DNA of 64,000 nt, from NCBI GenBank assembly GCA_963843465.1, contig CAWJKP010000009.1, positions 496,001 to 560,000 on the forward strand, written 5' to 3'. The position numbers were made by a program, and so were the translations under genes. Below, piece after piece: positions 1 through 8,865 of the stretch. The DNA is from CAWJKP01 sp963843465. GTDB taxonomy: Bacteria > Planctomycetota > Planctomycetia > Pirellulales > Thermoguttaceae. The first letter of the stretch is position 1. The number at the start of each line of letters is the position of its first letter. Under the pieces are notes generated by a model. It was not told where the DNA came from and searched no databases. It saw only the letters and a program-made list of their open reading frames with translations.

Positions 1-352
1 TCGCCACTGAAAAAAGACTCCCACCGCCGACCGTTCGGGCCTCGGCAGCAAGATGCCGTGCCGCTCGCATCGCGCAAAAAGGCTGGTCGTCTACTCTGGT
101 TCTGCTGTCGCCGTCCAAAAGCAGGATGCAGCCTGCACAGTCTTTTCGCTTGGCGGCAACCTGCAGAAGACGCCGCCACGGCGAGAAGTCGCCCTTGCTG
201 ACCCTTGAGTACTCACCCACGCGAAGGGGAGCGGCGTCCAGAATGACTAGGTCAAAAGCGGCATACTCGGAGAGCAAACGCTTCACCAGTATCGGAGCAG
301 CGGCCGCGTCGCCCTCGCCTTCGACGAGAAGCACGAGACGCTTCATGCTCAT
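1..352 (-). CDS. DUF4276/TOPRIM-like protein, partial (N-terminal part)
   Basis: This reading frame starts with ATG at 352 and runs leftward out of the window, so only about 117 residues are visible. They begin MSMKRLVLLVEGEGD, with an early acidic residue after a hydrophobic strand. Near residues 85-90 comes LLLDGDS. This Glu...Asp-x-Asp layout is typical of TOPRIM-fold nuclease or primase-like domains, and the overall look is DUF4276. Its start overlaps the stop of the upstream ATPase gene in an ATGA, so the two are almost certainly translated together. ATPase plus TOPRIM-like pairs are common in anti-phage systems (OLD, PARIS, AbiL), but which type this is cannot be settled because the C-terminus is missing. 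Confidence 0.7.
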   Translation of the reverse strand, partial: MSMKRLVLLVEGEGDAAAAPILVKRLLSEYAAFDLVILDAAPLRVGEYSRVSKGDFSPWRRLLQVAAKRKDCAGCILLLDGDSRTRVDDQPFCAMRAARHLAAEARTVGGGSLFSVA

Positions 353-1467
353 GCGTCCTGCCTCCGGGCGGGATCGACAGTCAGAAGCTCACCTGTATGC
401 AGCAACTCCTCCCTGATCCTCTCCTTTTGCTCAGGGGCCAGCGGGCCGATTTGCGTTTCCAAATCAACAAGATCGACGACTCGGATCTGATCTTCCGAAA
501 AACAATCGAGCAAGGCCGGACTATGGGTTGTAAGCAGAACCTGGCCCCGTCCGGCGTCAGGCGCTGCCTTAAATTCATCGGACAGCAGTGAAAGAGCCCC
601 CGGGTAAATGCCGTTCTCCGGCTCCTCAAAAACCAAGGTTTGTTTGGAGGGCTGTTGATAGAGTGCCAGGAGGTATGCATAGAACCGGCGGAAGCCATCC
701 GACTCTTGAGCAAGTCCGAGGGTTAGCGTCTTCTCTCTGAGGCGGTGTCCAACCAACGCTTGCTGAGGATTCTGCACGGAGTCGAGTTCCACGTTCGCAA
801 CGGTCTCGTTGATTCGCCTTAGGGAAGCCACGATTGCCTTCCGCACGTCAGGTTTGTAAAGATCGCGCGCAATCGCCCCCATCACGTCGAGAAAATTCGC
901 ACCGCTGTCTGCCAACCCAGATGCTCTAACGTGTTGCGCCGAGGCATTGAGAACATCGAATGGAAACGTATAGACGCCGATTGAAGTCGTCAGTGCCGTG
1001 TACGCGATGACAGCCTCTTCAAGACCGGGGAGGCGCCCCAACGCCGCCGCACCTGGTTGGGGGACAGATACCAAAGCAGGCGGAGTCTGCCACTGCGCAC
1101 CTTGGCCTTGTCGTTCTTCTGCCTGTTTGAAGATCGTCGCGCTTCCATACTCCAACGATTCCGCTTGAATAAGATTGACCTGGTTACCAAGGTGGAGCCT
1201 ATAAGTGAATTGCTCCGGGAATCCGGGGACATCGAACACCACCTTGAATTGCATTGTCCCGCTCGGATTCGTGACGCATCGGCAGGCGGGATACTGCTGT
1301 TGAACGGACCCAAACCCGTACGCAAGGTAATCCCGCAGGAACCGGATCGCCGACGCAAAGTTCGTCTTTCCTGTGCCGCTCCTGCCAATGAAGACGGTAA
1401 CTGGCGAAAGGTCGACAGCCACGCTTCGCAAGCTCTTATAGTTCTCAATGTGAATCTGATGGATCAT
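349..1467 (-). CDS. AAA family ATPase (AAA_21/OLD-like)
   Basis: The 372-aa protein starts MIHQIHIENYKSL, the usual N-terminus of SMC/RecF/OLD-type ATPases. Walker A is GRSGTGKT at residues 28-35. A Walker B-like LVFEEPENGIYPG lies near 278-290, followed by a switch-histidine motif TTHSP near 313-317. The coiled-coil region expected of SMC proteins is absent, so this is a compact ABC-type ATPase of the kind that partners TOPRIM effectors. It is the first gene of a two-gene unit; its stop overlaps the start of the DUF4276-like gene. A role as ATP-dependent sensor and activator of the partner nuclease is inferred from the pairing. Confidence 0.85.
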   Translation of the reverse strand: MIHQIHIENYKSLRSVAVDLSPVTVFIGRSGTGKTNFASAIRFLRDYLAYGFGSVQQQYPACRCVTNPSGTMQFKVVFDVPGFPEQFTYRLHLGNQVNLIQAESLEYGSATIFKQAEERQGQGAQWQTPPALVSVPQPGAAALGRLPGLEEAVIAYTALTTSIGVYTFPFDVLNASAQHVRASGLADSGANFLDVMGAIARDLYKPDVRKAIVASLRRINETVANVELDSVQNPQQALVGHRLREKTLTLGLAQESDGFRRFYAYLLALYQQPSKQTLVFEEPENGIYPGALSLLSDEFKAAPDAGRGQVLLTTHSPALLDCFSEDQIRVVDLVDLETQIGPLAPEQKERIREELLHTGELLTVDPARRQDA

Positions 1468-1800
1468 CCGTCAAACTCCATGTCGCGTATGGGGCAGCCG
1501 ACTGTATCATCACCTACTACGTACCGGTAGCGTGCGTCGCGCAGGCCATTCTACTCTACCTGGCGCAGGTGTCCTAAAGAAGGTACGCAACGAATAAAAT
1601 GGATAAAATCGGATAGATAAACATACTGAGAAGTACAGGTTGCATGGGGTAATTGCCGTACTGTGGCTCCCGGTGGGCCGGCGGCCGCCAAGGCGGCCTT
1701 GTCCCACCCTACTTGAAGCGCCAACCGCTAGACGCTAGCCGGGATATGCGGTCTAATCCAGGATTACAGGGGTATCGAGGGGGAACGAAGGAGAGTTTGC
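1468..1800. other. Intergenic region between divergent genes
   Basis: No supported gene lies here. It holds a short dispersed palindrome around 1673-1711 (GTGGGCCGGCGG... facing ...CCTTGTCCCAC) and an AT-richer patch at 1590-1635 that could house promoters for the two divergent neighbours. AAGGAG at about 1789-1794 is the ribosome binding site of the following large gene. Confidence 0.5.
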
Positions 1801-4800
1801 ATGGACCTGGGTTGGCTGGGCCCGGACGCTGGCAGGCATTTGCAAGAGGTCGCCGGCTACCTGAACTACTCATCCGGATCAGCGGACCCACGCTTCCTTC
1901 GCGGTATAAACCACCTTTTCGAGGAGATCTCGCAGCGCGAACTTCCCGATCCGCTGCCGGAGGGGATTACCCGCCCGGTTCCGCCCTGGCGGGCCCTGGG
2001 CTTGGTCCTTAGGGAGGGTTTACAGCAGCTCAAGGAGACCGCGCCGCCCTTCCGCCAGGTGGAACAGGCCGAAGCGGTCATGCGAATCGTCTTCGACGAT
2101 TTCCTCCCCGCCTATCGCCGCCACCATCGCGACCTGTTGTTCCACCAGACCGAGGAGTCGCTCTTCCAGCCGTTGTTCATCGGCCGGGCTTTCGAGGCGG
2201 TGCTCTCCGAAGGGGGGCCCTGGGAGGAGACCGAAAGGATCGTCGTCGGGGCCATGAAGCGGCTCAACGACTACCTCGGTCACCGGCCCGTGCCCGTTCT
2301 GCGGACTGCCCAGAAGATCCAGCCCTACGCCCACGAGCGGGTCAGGCCGATTCCGCTGTACGTCGCCGGGGCCGGCGTGGCCGTGGGCCGCTACCATGAC
2401 CTGATCGAAAAGACCCTCGAGCTGCTGCGGTCCACCGATCCGGACCTGCTCCGGCAGTCCTGGTTCGATCCCGAGGTCCTCAGCGAGCTAAGCCTCGACC
2501 CGCGGGCCTTGGACTTCGATCATCCCGTCAACCGCCGGCCGAACCATCACTTCGGCGGCTGGGATCCGCACCAGATCGACAACCAGGGCCGCTATCGCCG
2601 CTTCGTGCTGCAGCAGGTCACCTTGGACGCCCTTTGGCAACGGGTCGAGAGCCGAGGGGAGATCCCTTACGAGGAAATGCTGTTCGAGGCCGCCGCCGTG
2701 CTGGCGGGAACGATGCTCATGGGCTCGGGCATCAGCGGCAGCGGGCCCGATACGCACGATTCGACCGTGACCATCGCCAAGCTCTTGCCGGTCATCGCCG
2801 GCTACCGCGACGCCTTCTACGAGCGTCTCCTCCGGCGGCTGCGCGGTCCGCAGGCCGTGCGGCTGCGGAAAGAGGCCCAGGCCCTGCGGCAGCCGCTGGG
2901 CGGCGCGCGGCAGCACCTCAACCAGATGCTGGCCCGGCGGCGAGCGGAGCAGTTGCAGCACGTCCACCTGGCCAGGCTTTTCGCCAAGATGGGCTATACG
3001 GAGGCCGCGATCCGCCAGGCCCATGCCGTGCCGGTCGCCTCGGCGCAGATGCGCTGCCAGATCGACTGCCGCCTGACGGCCGCCCACCTGGCCGTCGATC
3101 GCGGCCGGCTGGACGAGGCGGCGCTTTTGCTGCCGGAGATCGAGGACCTCTTGCAGCGGGCCATCGAGTGCGGGGCATTGGTCGACCCCTGGAACATCCT
3201 CGGTTTCGGCGGGCAATACAGCCTCTTCCCGGCGATCGAAAATTCCACTTACGATCACCGCGTCGACGAGTTGATCGAACTGATCAGCGAGGTCTTCAAC
3301 CTCTACGCCCGGCTGGAGAAGGAAGCGGCCGCCGCCGGTCGGGCCGAGCTGCAACTACGGCTTTCGAGCCAGATGGAGGTCCGGGCCCGCTGGTGGGACC
3401 AGTTCGCCACGACCGAAGTCGGCGGCGTCGAAGGGTTCTCCGGCCAACAGATGTGGGAATCGGCCGCGCAGGTGGCCGAGGCGCTGGCCGCCTGGCACCA
3501 GGCCGGCACGGCTGCCGGCGACATCGGCTTCTGGCGAGAGCACGTCGAGCGATTCGGCTCGCCTCGGGGCTTCGCCCTGCTGGCCGAGTCGCTCCTGGAT
3601 CTCGGCGATCTGGTGGCCGCCATGGGCCTGTTGACCTACTGGCTGAGCCGGGCCGAAGAGATCCCGCTGGCCGAAGGCAACCATTCTTTCCACCTCCTCG
3701 CGCTGGGCTGGATGGAGGAACTCTGGTCGCCCGGCGCGCCGTCGGCTTCCTCGACCGCCTCCGCCACCCCTGCCACCTCGACCCTTGCCAACCGGGCCGA
3801 CCCGCCGCGCGCGATCGACTCGACCGACCGCTGGCCGCTGACCCGCAAGTTCCTCGACTACCTCGAGGCCAACGCCGACGAGTATTGGCAGGTGCCCAGC
3901 CTGGAGCTCACCCGGCAGGCGGCCGACGAGCAAGTGGACGACGAGGAGGACGACGAGGAGTCGGCCGAGGACGATCGCGGCGGCCTGTTCAGCGCGGCCT
4001 ACGACGAAGTCACCTATCGCGACACCACGGACGACGGCTTCGAAGGCGAGATCCTCGACGGCGGCCAGCCGATCACCGATTTCGAGCTTACGGCCGAAAC
4101 CGAGCGGATCGGCGAGCGTCTGGCGTTCTTGGGCACGCTGGCCCGGCTCTGGAAGCGGGCCGCGGCGGCCGCCGGGGCGGAACGCCTGCCGGCCGCGCGC
4201 CGCGAAGTGCTCTCCGGCTGGCTGGCCCGGGCCGTGGAGAACCGCCGGCAGTTGCTCAAGCTGCTGGGCGCCGTCCACCGCTACCGCATCCCCGAGCCCC
4301 GCTGCGATCACGACTCGCTGGTCGAATACTCCCAGCGCCAGGGCATCAAGGAACTGCTGCTGGAGCGGGTCATTGCCGCCTGCGTCGAGACGGCCGACGC
4401 CGCCCGACGGCTCGCCGGGGCCCTCGGCGGCGGCGAATCGGCCGAGTTGGACGCGTGGGAGATGCCGGCCGAGCGGGTCCTCGAATCGGCTCGTCGCGGC
4501 GACGTGGCCGCCGTCCGCCGGGCATGGCCCCATCTGCTGGCGCTGCTGCGCCGCCAGCCGCTGTTGTACATCCCCACCTCGCGCGGCGGCAGTCCAAATC
4601 GGGTCGTGGCCTCGCGGGGCCTCCAGCGGACACTGGGCCGGCTGCTGGCGGCCGCACCCCGGCTGGGCCTGCTTGCCGAGACCTACAAGCTGATCGTCGC
4701 CATCCAAGAAATGGAGCAAGGCCACCCGGTCGGCCCCGGCGCGCTCACCGAGTTCGACCGTCTCTTCGCCATCGGCTGCAAAGGGATTGTCGAGTGCATC

Positions 4801-5835
4801 GTCGTCGCTTCGGAGAGTTGGGGAAAAAAGCCGTCGGGCAAGAAGCCCCGCGGCCGTCGCTCCGAGCGGGAGCTGATCGAGTGCCTCGACGAGGCCATCG
4901 AGCCCCTCTTGACACGCTGGCTGGGCCACAGCCGCAACATCCGGCTCTCCGTGTTGGAGACGGTCCAGGACGACGAGCGCTGGGACCTGCTCCAGCAGTT
5001 CATCCAACGCTACGGCCATGACCTCTTCACCCAGCGGTTCATGAACTACGGCAATCTCCGCGCGATCCTCCACGAAGGGGTCGGCCATTTCCTCGAAGCG
5101 CTCCAACGGCAGGGCCCGCAGGACGAGCCGCTACGGCTTCTGGACGAGCTGGGCGGGCCGCTCTCCCGGGAAACGGCCGCCGGTTGGCTGGAGCTGATCC
5201 TGGAAGCGGTCGTGGAGAACTACTCCGAGTACGTCGACTACAACAGCACCACCACGCAGTCCGACCGCGGCGAGATGCTCTACACGCTCTTGGATTTCTT
5301 GCGCGTGGAGGCCAGCTACGACCGCATGGCCTGGAACCTCAAGCCGGTGGTCATGGTCCACGACGTGTTGGTCCATTGCGGCCGAAAGGAGGCGGCCGGC
5401 CAGTGGCGGCGGACCGTGCTCCAGCGGACGCGGTCGGTGGCCAACGAGCATCTCAAGCGGTTCGACCAGTTGGTGAAGAACTACGGGATGCGGCTGCCGA
5501 GCATCTTCCAACGGCTGGGCGAGCGGTTCGTCCGTCCGCTGGACATCAATCGGCTCTGTGCCCTGGTCCGCCCGGCGGTGGAGGAGCTTCGCGCGGGCGT
5601 GATGCCGGTCTCTTTCACCTTCCTGGAGCAGGAAGTCGCCCAGTTCACCGAGGAACCGGGCGGGGTGGGTTTCGAGGTCCCTAGCTGGCTCGAAGCCCTG
5701 GAAGAAGAGGTGTCGCGGCTCGGCAACCGCGACCTGGACGAGGACGGCGAGCCGGTGGACGACGGCCCTGCGATACCGCAAGTGCGGCTTTCCCGGGAAG
5801 AGATCGAGACGCAGATCGACGAATGGGGGGAGTGA
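1801..5835 (+). CDS. Large cytoplasmic helical protein of unknown function
   Basis: This 1344-aa protein starts MDLGWLGPDAGRHLQ, with AAGGAG seven nucleotides before the ATG. It has no signal peptide and no clear membrane segment. The sequence is rich in Leu, Ala, Glu and Arg, with helical-hairpin stretches resembling degenerate TPRs in the middle and C-terminal half. A strongly acidic linker (DDEEDDEESAEDD) lies near residues 705-720. I recognise no catalytic motif. It stands alone, with a hairpin repeat (possible terminator) six bases after its stop. The frame is intact over 4 kb and codon use matches the neighbours, so it is a real gene; proteins of this size and composition are familiar in planctomycetes but unassigned. 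Confidence 0.85.
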   Translation: MDLGWLGPDAGRHLQEVAGYLNYSSGSADPRFLRGINHLFEEISQRELPDPLPEGITRPVPPWRALGLVLREGLQQLKETAPPFRQVEQAEAVMRIVFDDFLPAYRRHHRDLLFHQTEESLFQPLFIGRAFEAVLSEGGPWEETERIVVGAMKRLNDYLGHRPVPVLRTAQKIQPYAHERVRPIPLYVAGAGVAVGRYHDLIEKTLELLRSTDPDLLRQSWFDPEVLSELSLDPRALDFDHPVNRRPNHHFGGWDPHQIDNQGRYRRFVLQQVTLDALWQRVESRGEIPYEEMLFEAAAVLAGTMLMGSGISGSGPDTHDSTVTIAKLLPVIAGYRDAFYERLLRRLRGPQAVRLRKEAQALRQPLGGARQHLNQMLARRRAEQLQHVHLARLFAKMGYTEAAIRQAHAVPVASAQMRCQIDCRLTAAHLAVDRGRLDEAALLLPEIEDLLQRAIECGALVDPWNILGFGGQYSLFPAIENSTYDHRVDELIELISEVFNLYARLEKEAAAAGRAELQLRLSSQMEVRARWWDQFATTEVGGVEGFSGQQMWESAAQVAEALAAWHQAGTAAGDIGFWREHVERFGSPRGFALLAESLLDLGDLVAAMGLLTYWLSRAEEIPLAEGNHSFHLLALGWMEELWSPGAPSASSTASATPATSTLANRADPPRAIDSTDRWPLTRKFLDYLEANADEYWQVPSLELTRQAADEQVDDEEDDEESAEDDRGGLFSAAYDEVTYRDTTDDGFEGEILDGGQPITDFELTAETERIGERLAFLGTLARLWKRAAAAAGAERLPAARREVLSGWLARAVENRRQLLKLLGAVHRYRIPEPRCDHDSLVEYSQRQGIKELLLERVIAACVETADAARRLAGALGGGESAELDAWEMPAERVLESARRGDVAAVRRAWPHLLALLRRQPLLYIPTSRGGSPNRVVASRGLQRTLGRLLAAAPRLGLLAETYKLIVAIQEMEQGHPVGPGALTEFDRLFAIGCKGIVECIVVASESWGKKPSGKKPRGRRSERELIECLDEAIEPLLTRWLGHSRNIRLSVLETVQDDERWDLLQQFIQRYGHDLFTQRFMNYGNLRAILHEGVGHFLEALQRQGPQDEPLRLLDELGGPLSRETAAGWLELILEAVVENYSEYVDYNSTTTQSDRGEMLYTLLDFLRVEASYDRMAWNLKPVVMVHDVLVHCGRKEAAGQWRRTVLQRTRSVANEHLKRFDQLVKNYGMRLPSIFQRLGERFVRPLDINRLCALVRPAVEELRAGVMPVSFTFLEQEVAQFTEEPGGVGFEVPSWLEALEEEVSRLGNRDLDEDGEPVDDGPAIPQVRLSREEIETQIDEWGE

Positions 5836-5841
5836 ATCCCG

Positions 5842-5879
5842 CCCCCTCTCCCTCCGGGAGAGGGTTGGGGTGAGGGGAC
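5842..5879. repeat. REP-like dispersed palindrome, copy 1
   Basis: It contains the perfect hairpin CCCTCTCCC-TCC-GGGAGAGGG (5844-5864) followed by TTGGGGTGAGGGGAC. Other copies are at 9534-9573 (opposite orientation) and 34720-34757. All three lie directly beside gene ends, so they may also act in termination or mRNA stability. Confidence 0.85.
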
Positions 5880-5919
5880 TGCCGACGATCGCTCGCATGA
5901 GTAGACGAACCACCGGCGG

Positions 5920-7974
5920 CTACTTTACTCCGCCGTACTTGCGCAGCAGCTCGGCGATCTCTGGCGATTCATCGCCATCGTTGGACCAGTCGAGCGGAGT
6001 GTGCTTCTGATTGTCTTTCGCGTTGACATCAGCACCGTGCTCTAGTAGCAGCCGAGCCAATTCGACGTGTTGCATGCGGGCCGCTTCGTGCAAGGGAGTA
6101 ATGCCTCGTTCGGCCCTCGCGTTGACATTCGCGCCGTGCTTGATGAGCATTTCCGCGATCTCCAGGCGGCCCCAAAAAGCGGCCTCGAGCAAGGCCGTCT
6201 CACCTGTGCTTCCGATGTCCTTCTCTTGGCTCCGGACATTGGGGTCGATGCTCTTGTCGAGGAGCAGTTTGACGATTTCCTTCCGGTCGAGGATGACGGC
6301 CAGATGAATCGCGGGTAGCCCCGTCTGGGTTCTCTGAATGCCGGCCTGCGGATTGGCCTGCAAGATCCGCGCAAGCTGACGCACGTCGTTGCAGGCGATC
6401 GCGGCAAATACGTCCAACTCCACTCCGGCCTGCTCCAGGGAGCGGATGACGGCCTGGCATCTTGCGTTTCCCTCATCCTGATCGGGCCAGATTCCCCGTG
6501 CCGCGAGGGACGTGGGCGTGCGACCCCTGTCGGCATGGGCGTTGACGTCAGCCTTGTTCCGCAGCAGCCAATTCACCATTTCCGGGTGCCCGCCGGAGCA
6601 CGCCTCATCCAGCGGCGTGGCTCCCTGCGCATTCCGCGCATCGACGCTGACGCCCCGCGCTACGAGCAGTTTTGCCGATTCGACAACTCCCTTGCCGGCG
6701 GCTTCGTGGAGGAGGGTGGACCCCTGAGGCCCCTCTCCATTGCCGTGGTGCTCGATGCGGACCTTCGGATCGGCGCCGGCGTCGAGCAGCAGCTTGAGCA
6801 CCTCGGGATGGTCGAGGGCGAAATAGGAGAGAGGCAGGCCGCCGTACTGCGCGTCCTCCGGATCGGCGCCGCGCTCCAGGAGGAGTTTCACGATCGCCGT
6901 CCGGCCATAGGTTGCAGCCATCCGCATGGCTTCGGGGTTGCGAGCCTCCCTTTTGTCGGCGGTGAGCGTCCGGACTCGTTCCAGATCGTCAAGACAACAG
7001 GCGGAAACGAGGTCGTACTCCGCTCCGGCGTCCAAGAGAATCTTCGTGACGGCCCGCGCCCGATCGCAATCGGGAACGTATTCTGGATATTGGCCGAGGT
7101 GGGCATAATTCCCGGCGGCCATCCGGATCGCCGTTCCGGAGACGCCCCTGGCATTGACGTCAGCCTTATGCCCAACGAGCAACTTGACCACCTCCGGGTC
7201 GTCGGCCAGATGCAGGGGTGTAAACGCGTTGTAACACCGAGCATTGACGTCCGCCCCGTCGGCAAGCAGCCAGCGCACGGCTCCGACAAGACCACACTGC
7301 GCGGCCACGTGCAGCGGAGTCTGCTGCATGTCGTCTTGTTTGCCGATCCACGTCCGGTCGGCTTGCATGATCTTGATCGCCTGCTTGGGGAAACCTGCGA
7401 GAAGGTAGTCGTGGGGCATGCGGAGCGTCGCATCGACGAGCATCGCCTTGGCCGGCTCGCTGGCAACTCGGCCCGTCCACACTCCTTGTTTCCCGGCGAG
7501 TTCCGTTGGCCGGATCTCAAAGATGGCCGTCAGGGTGAAAGTCATCCCCGTGTTGGGCTCCGGAGCAGTCCACTGCCGCTGGCCCCAGAAGAAAGCGGCG
7601 GGAGCAACCGCCCACCGGCAGCTCCCGCCGGCGGGAATAGTGATCGTTTTCGCCGGCTTGTTCTTCCACGCCGACCCGTCCGGGGTCCGCTTGCGCATGA
7701 TCGTCGCCGAGCCTTCACCGTTATCGACGCGGAAAGACAGCGTCGAGTATCCAAGCTGGCACTGCTCGCTCCAGAGGCGAAGCGGGTTCTTCGAACGATT
7801 CGTGAAGAGTACGTGGAACTTGCGGTGGTAGTCGATGGTTGGACGGCCGGACTCGTCCTTGCCGATGACCATGCTCAGCGAGAGGCCGCCTGGATCGCCG
7901 CGCTCGGCCCCTTCGGTTAGCGCAACCAAGGCAATGACGATGGGCAGTGAAATCACGACGAGACAGCGATTCAT
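5920..7974 (-). CDS. Secreted ankyrin-repeat protein
   Basis: The 684-aa protein has a signal peptide at residues 1-22 (MNRCLVVISLPIVIALVAL, cleavage probably after TEGAE). The first ~200 residues form a non-repeat domain. From about residue 215 to the end there are at least ten ankyrin repeats, recognisable by TPLHxAA, GADVNA and VKLLL motifs. Repeat-like spacers such as LDAGAEYDLVSACCLDDLERV are degenerate, as often seen in planctomycete ankyrin arrays. GAGAGG lies ahead of the ATG at 7974. The protein is probably exported and used for protein-protein contacts; the partner is unknown. The gene is monocistronic. Confidence 0.9.
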   Translation of the reverse strand: MNRCLVVISLPIVIALVALTEGAERGDPGGLSLSMVIGKDESGRPTIDYHRKFHVLFTNRSKNPLRLWSEQCQLGYSTLSFRVDNGEGSATIMRKRTPDGSAWKNKPAKTITIPAGGSCRWAVAPAAFFWGQRQWTAPEPNTGMTFTLTAIFEIRPTELAGKQGVWTGRVASEPAKAMLVDATLRMPHDYLLAGFPKQAIKIMQADRTWIGKQDDMQQTPLHVAAQCGLVGAVRWLLADGADVNARCYNAFTPLHLADDPEVVKLLVGHKADVNARGVSGTAIRMAAGNYAHLGQYPEYVPDCDRARAVTKILLDAGAEYDLVSACCLDDLERVRTLTADKREARNPEAMRMAATYGRTAIVKLLLERGADPEDAQYGGLPLSYFALDHPEVLKLLLDAGADPKVRIEHHGNGEGPQGSTLLHEAAGKGVVESAKLLVARGVSVDARNAQGATPLDEACSGGHPEMVNWLLRNKADVNAHADRGRTPTSLAARGIWPDQDEGNARCQAVIRSLEQAGVELDVFAAIACNDVRQLARILQANPQAGIQRTQTGLPAIHLAVILDRKEIVKLLLDKSIDPNVRSQEKDIGSTGETALLEAAFWGRLEIAEMLIKHGANVNARAERGITPLHEAARMQHVELARLLLEHGADVNAKDNQKHTPLDWSNDGDESPEIAELLRKYGGVK

Positions 7975-8138
7975 CGTTTGTCCCTCTCAACTTCTCATTC
8001 GCCCCCGCCCCAAGCCTCGTGAGACCGCGAAGTTAGTTTATGCTCAACGACTTACGGTGTCTATCGGCCGCGCCCCTGGCCGGCGATAGGGGTTGAGGGA
8101 AACCTGGGGCGCAGGCGACAGGCCACGTCAAAGCTCCG

Positions 8139-8265
8139 TGGGGCCAAAGGATGAGGAAATCTGCGGGACGAGCACGAATTTCTCTTGATGGTTTCGGGAG
8201 TCGGGCCGATAATTTGGGCGGGCTGAGACCATGCGGGCCGGTAACTCTCCAAGGTGGTTGCCATG
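8139..8265 (+). repeat. Direct-repeat leader, copy 1
   Basis: About 127 bp upstream of the first small ORF are closely similar to 8530-8661. Both contain GATGAGG, AAATCTGCG, CTTGATGGTTT, CGGCCCGATAAT-type blocks and end GCGGGCCGGTAACTCTC...GGTGGTTGCCATG. The repeat stops at the start codon, so it carries the shared promoter or translation signals, or a structured leader. Confidence 0.8.
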
Positions 8266-8469
8266 AGCAAAAAACGCAGAAGCATTGACGACATTAATCC
8301 GGGCCGGGTTCCATGTGACTGTTTTAACGTCGTAACCGAAACGGAGATCATCCACGTCGATACGTTCGACCGGGAGGCCGCCAAACGTTACAAGGCTGAA
8401 CGAGATCGGTCTGCTGGCGAGGCTGACGCCAATCCGCGTTCGGACCAAAACGCCCAACATTCCGGGTAG
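8263..8469 (+). CDS. Small ORF 1 of a tandem pair
   Basis: A 68-aa product (MSKKRRSIDDINPG...) starts at the ATG preceded by AAGGTGG at 8251-8257. An upstream GTG at 8254 is possible but would lie inside the ribosome binding site. The protein is polar and charged, with no signal peptide or recognised motif, and ends SDQNAQHSG. The last nine residues recur (one change) in the second ORF 396 bp downstream, although the central regions are unrelated. The function is unknown. The conserved tail could be a non-coding repeat that happens to be read through. Confidence 0.45.
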   Translation: MSKKRRSIDDINPGRVPCDCFNVVTETEIIHVDTFDREAAKRYKAERDRSAGEADANPRSDQNAQHSG

Positions 8470-8529
8470 TGACGGCGGGCGTCTTCCGCATGGTTCCAGA
8501 CCATCACCGCGGCGTTTGCAAAGTCGTCG

Positions 8530-8661
8530 GTGGGGCCCAAGGATGAGGGAGGAAATCTGCGTGAAGAGGATGAATATCGCTTGATGGTTTGGGGGATCGG
8601 CCCGATAATGAGGGTGGACTAAGACGATGCGGGCCGGTAACTCTCTCAGGTGGTTGCCATG
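8530..8661 (+). repeat. Direct-repeat leader, copy 2
   Basis: Second copy of the 8139-8265 leader, with small indels. It again ends with AGGTGGTTGCCATG, placing the second small ORF in the same relation to the leader. The shared 3' tails lie at 8429-8480 and 8824-8875. Confidence 0.8.
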
Positions 8662-8865
8662 GATCAGAAAGCGCAAGACGAAATCCGGAAAGAACTCGGA
8701 ATCCACGGGCCGAGCTACTCATTTCATACAGACGATTACCTCGTTGAGGGTATTGCGGACGAATACTTCCCCGTGTTGAACGACGCCGGCAAGTCGTTGC
8801 CTTTGGAGGAAAACCCTCGTCAGACCAATCCCTGCTCGGACCAAAACGCCCAACATCCGGGGTAA
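8659..8865 (+). CDS. Small ORF 2 of a tandem pair
   Basis: A 68-aa product (MDQKAQDEIRKELG...) starts at the ATG behind AGGTGG. It is acidic, with no recognised domain, and ends SDQNAQHPG like its upstream neighbour. Its 3' end overlaps, on the opposite strand, the last ~15 codons of the metallopeptidase gene, so one of the two reading frames there has been created by the repeat. Same leader and tail, different core: either a cassette exchange or two unrelated short genes captured between copies of one repeat. Confidence 0.45.
   Translation: MDQKAQDEIRKELGIHGPSYSFHTDDYLVEGIADEYFPVLNDAGKSLPLEENPRQTNPCSDQNAQHPG

Noticed and set aside
2634..5021. Second long open frame (795 codons) overlapping the 1344-aa gene, and a 583-codon antisense frame
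   Set aside because: Arg/Pro/Gly-rich shadow frames produced by GC-biased third positions; no start signal and no domain.
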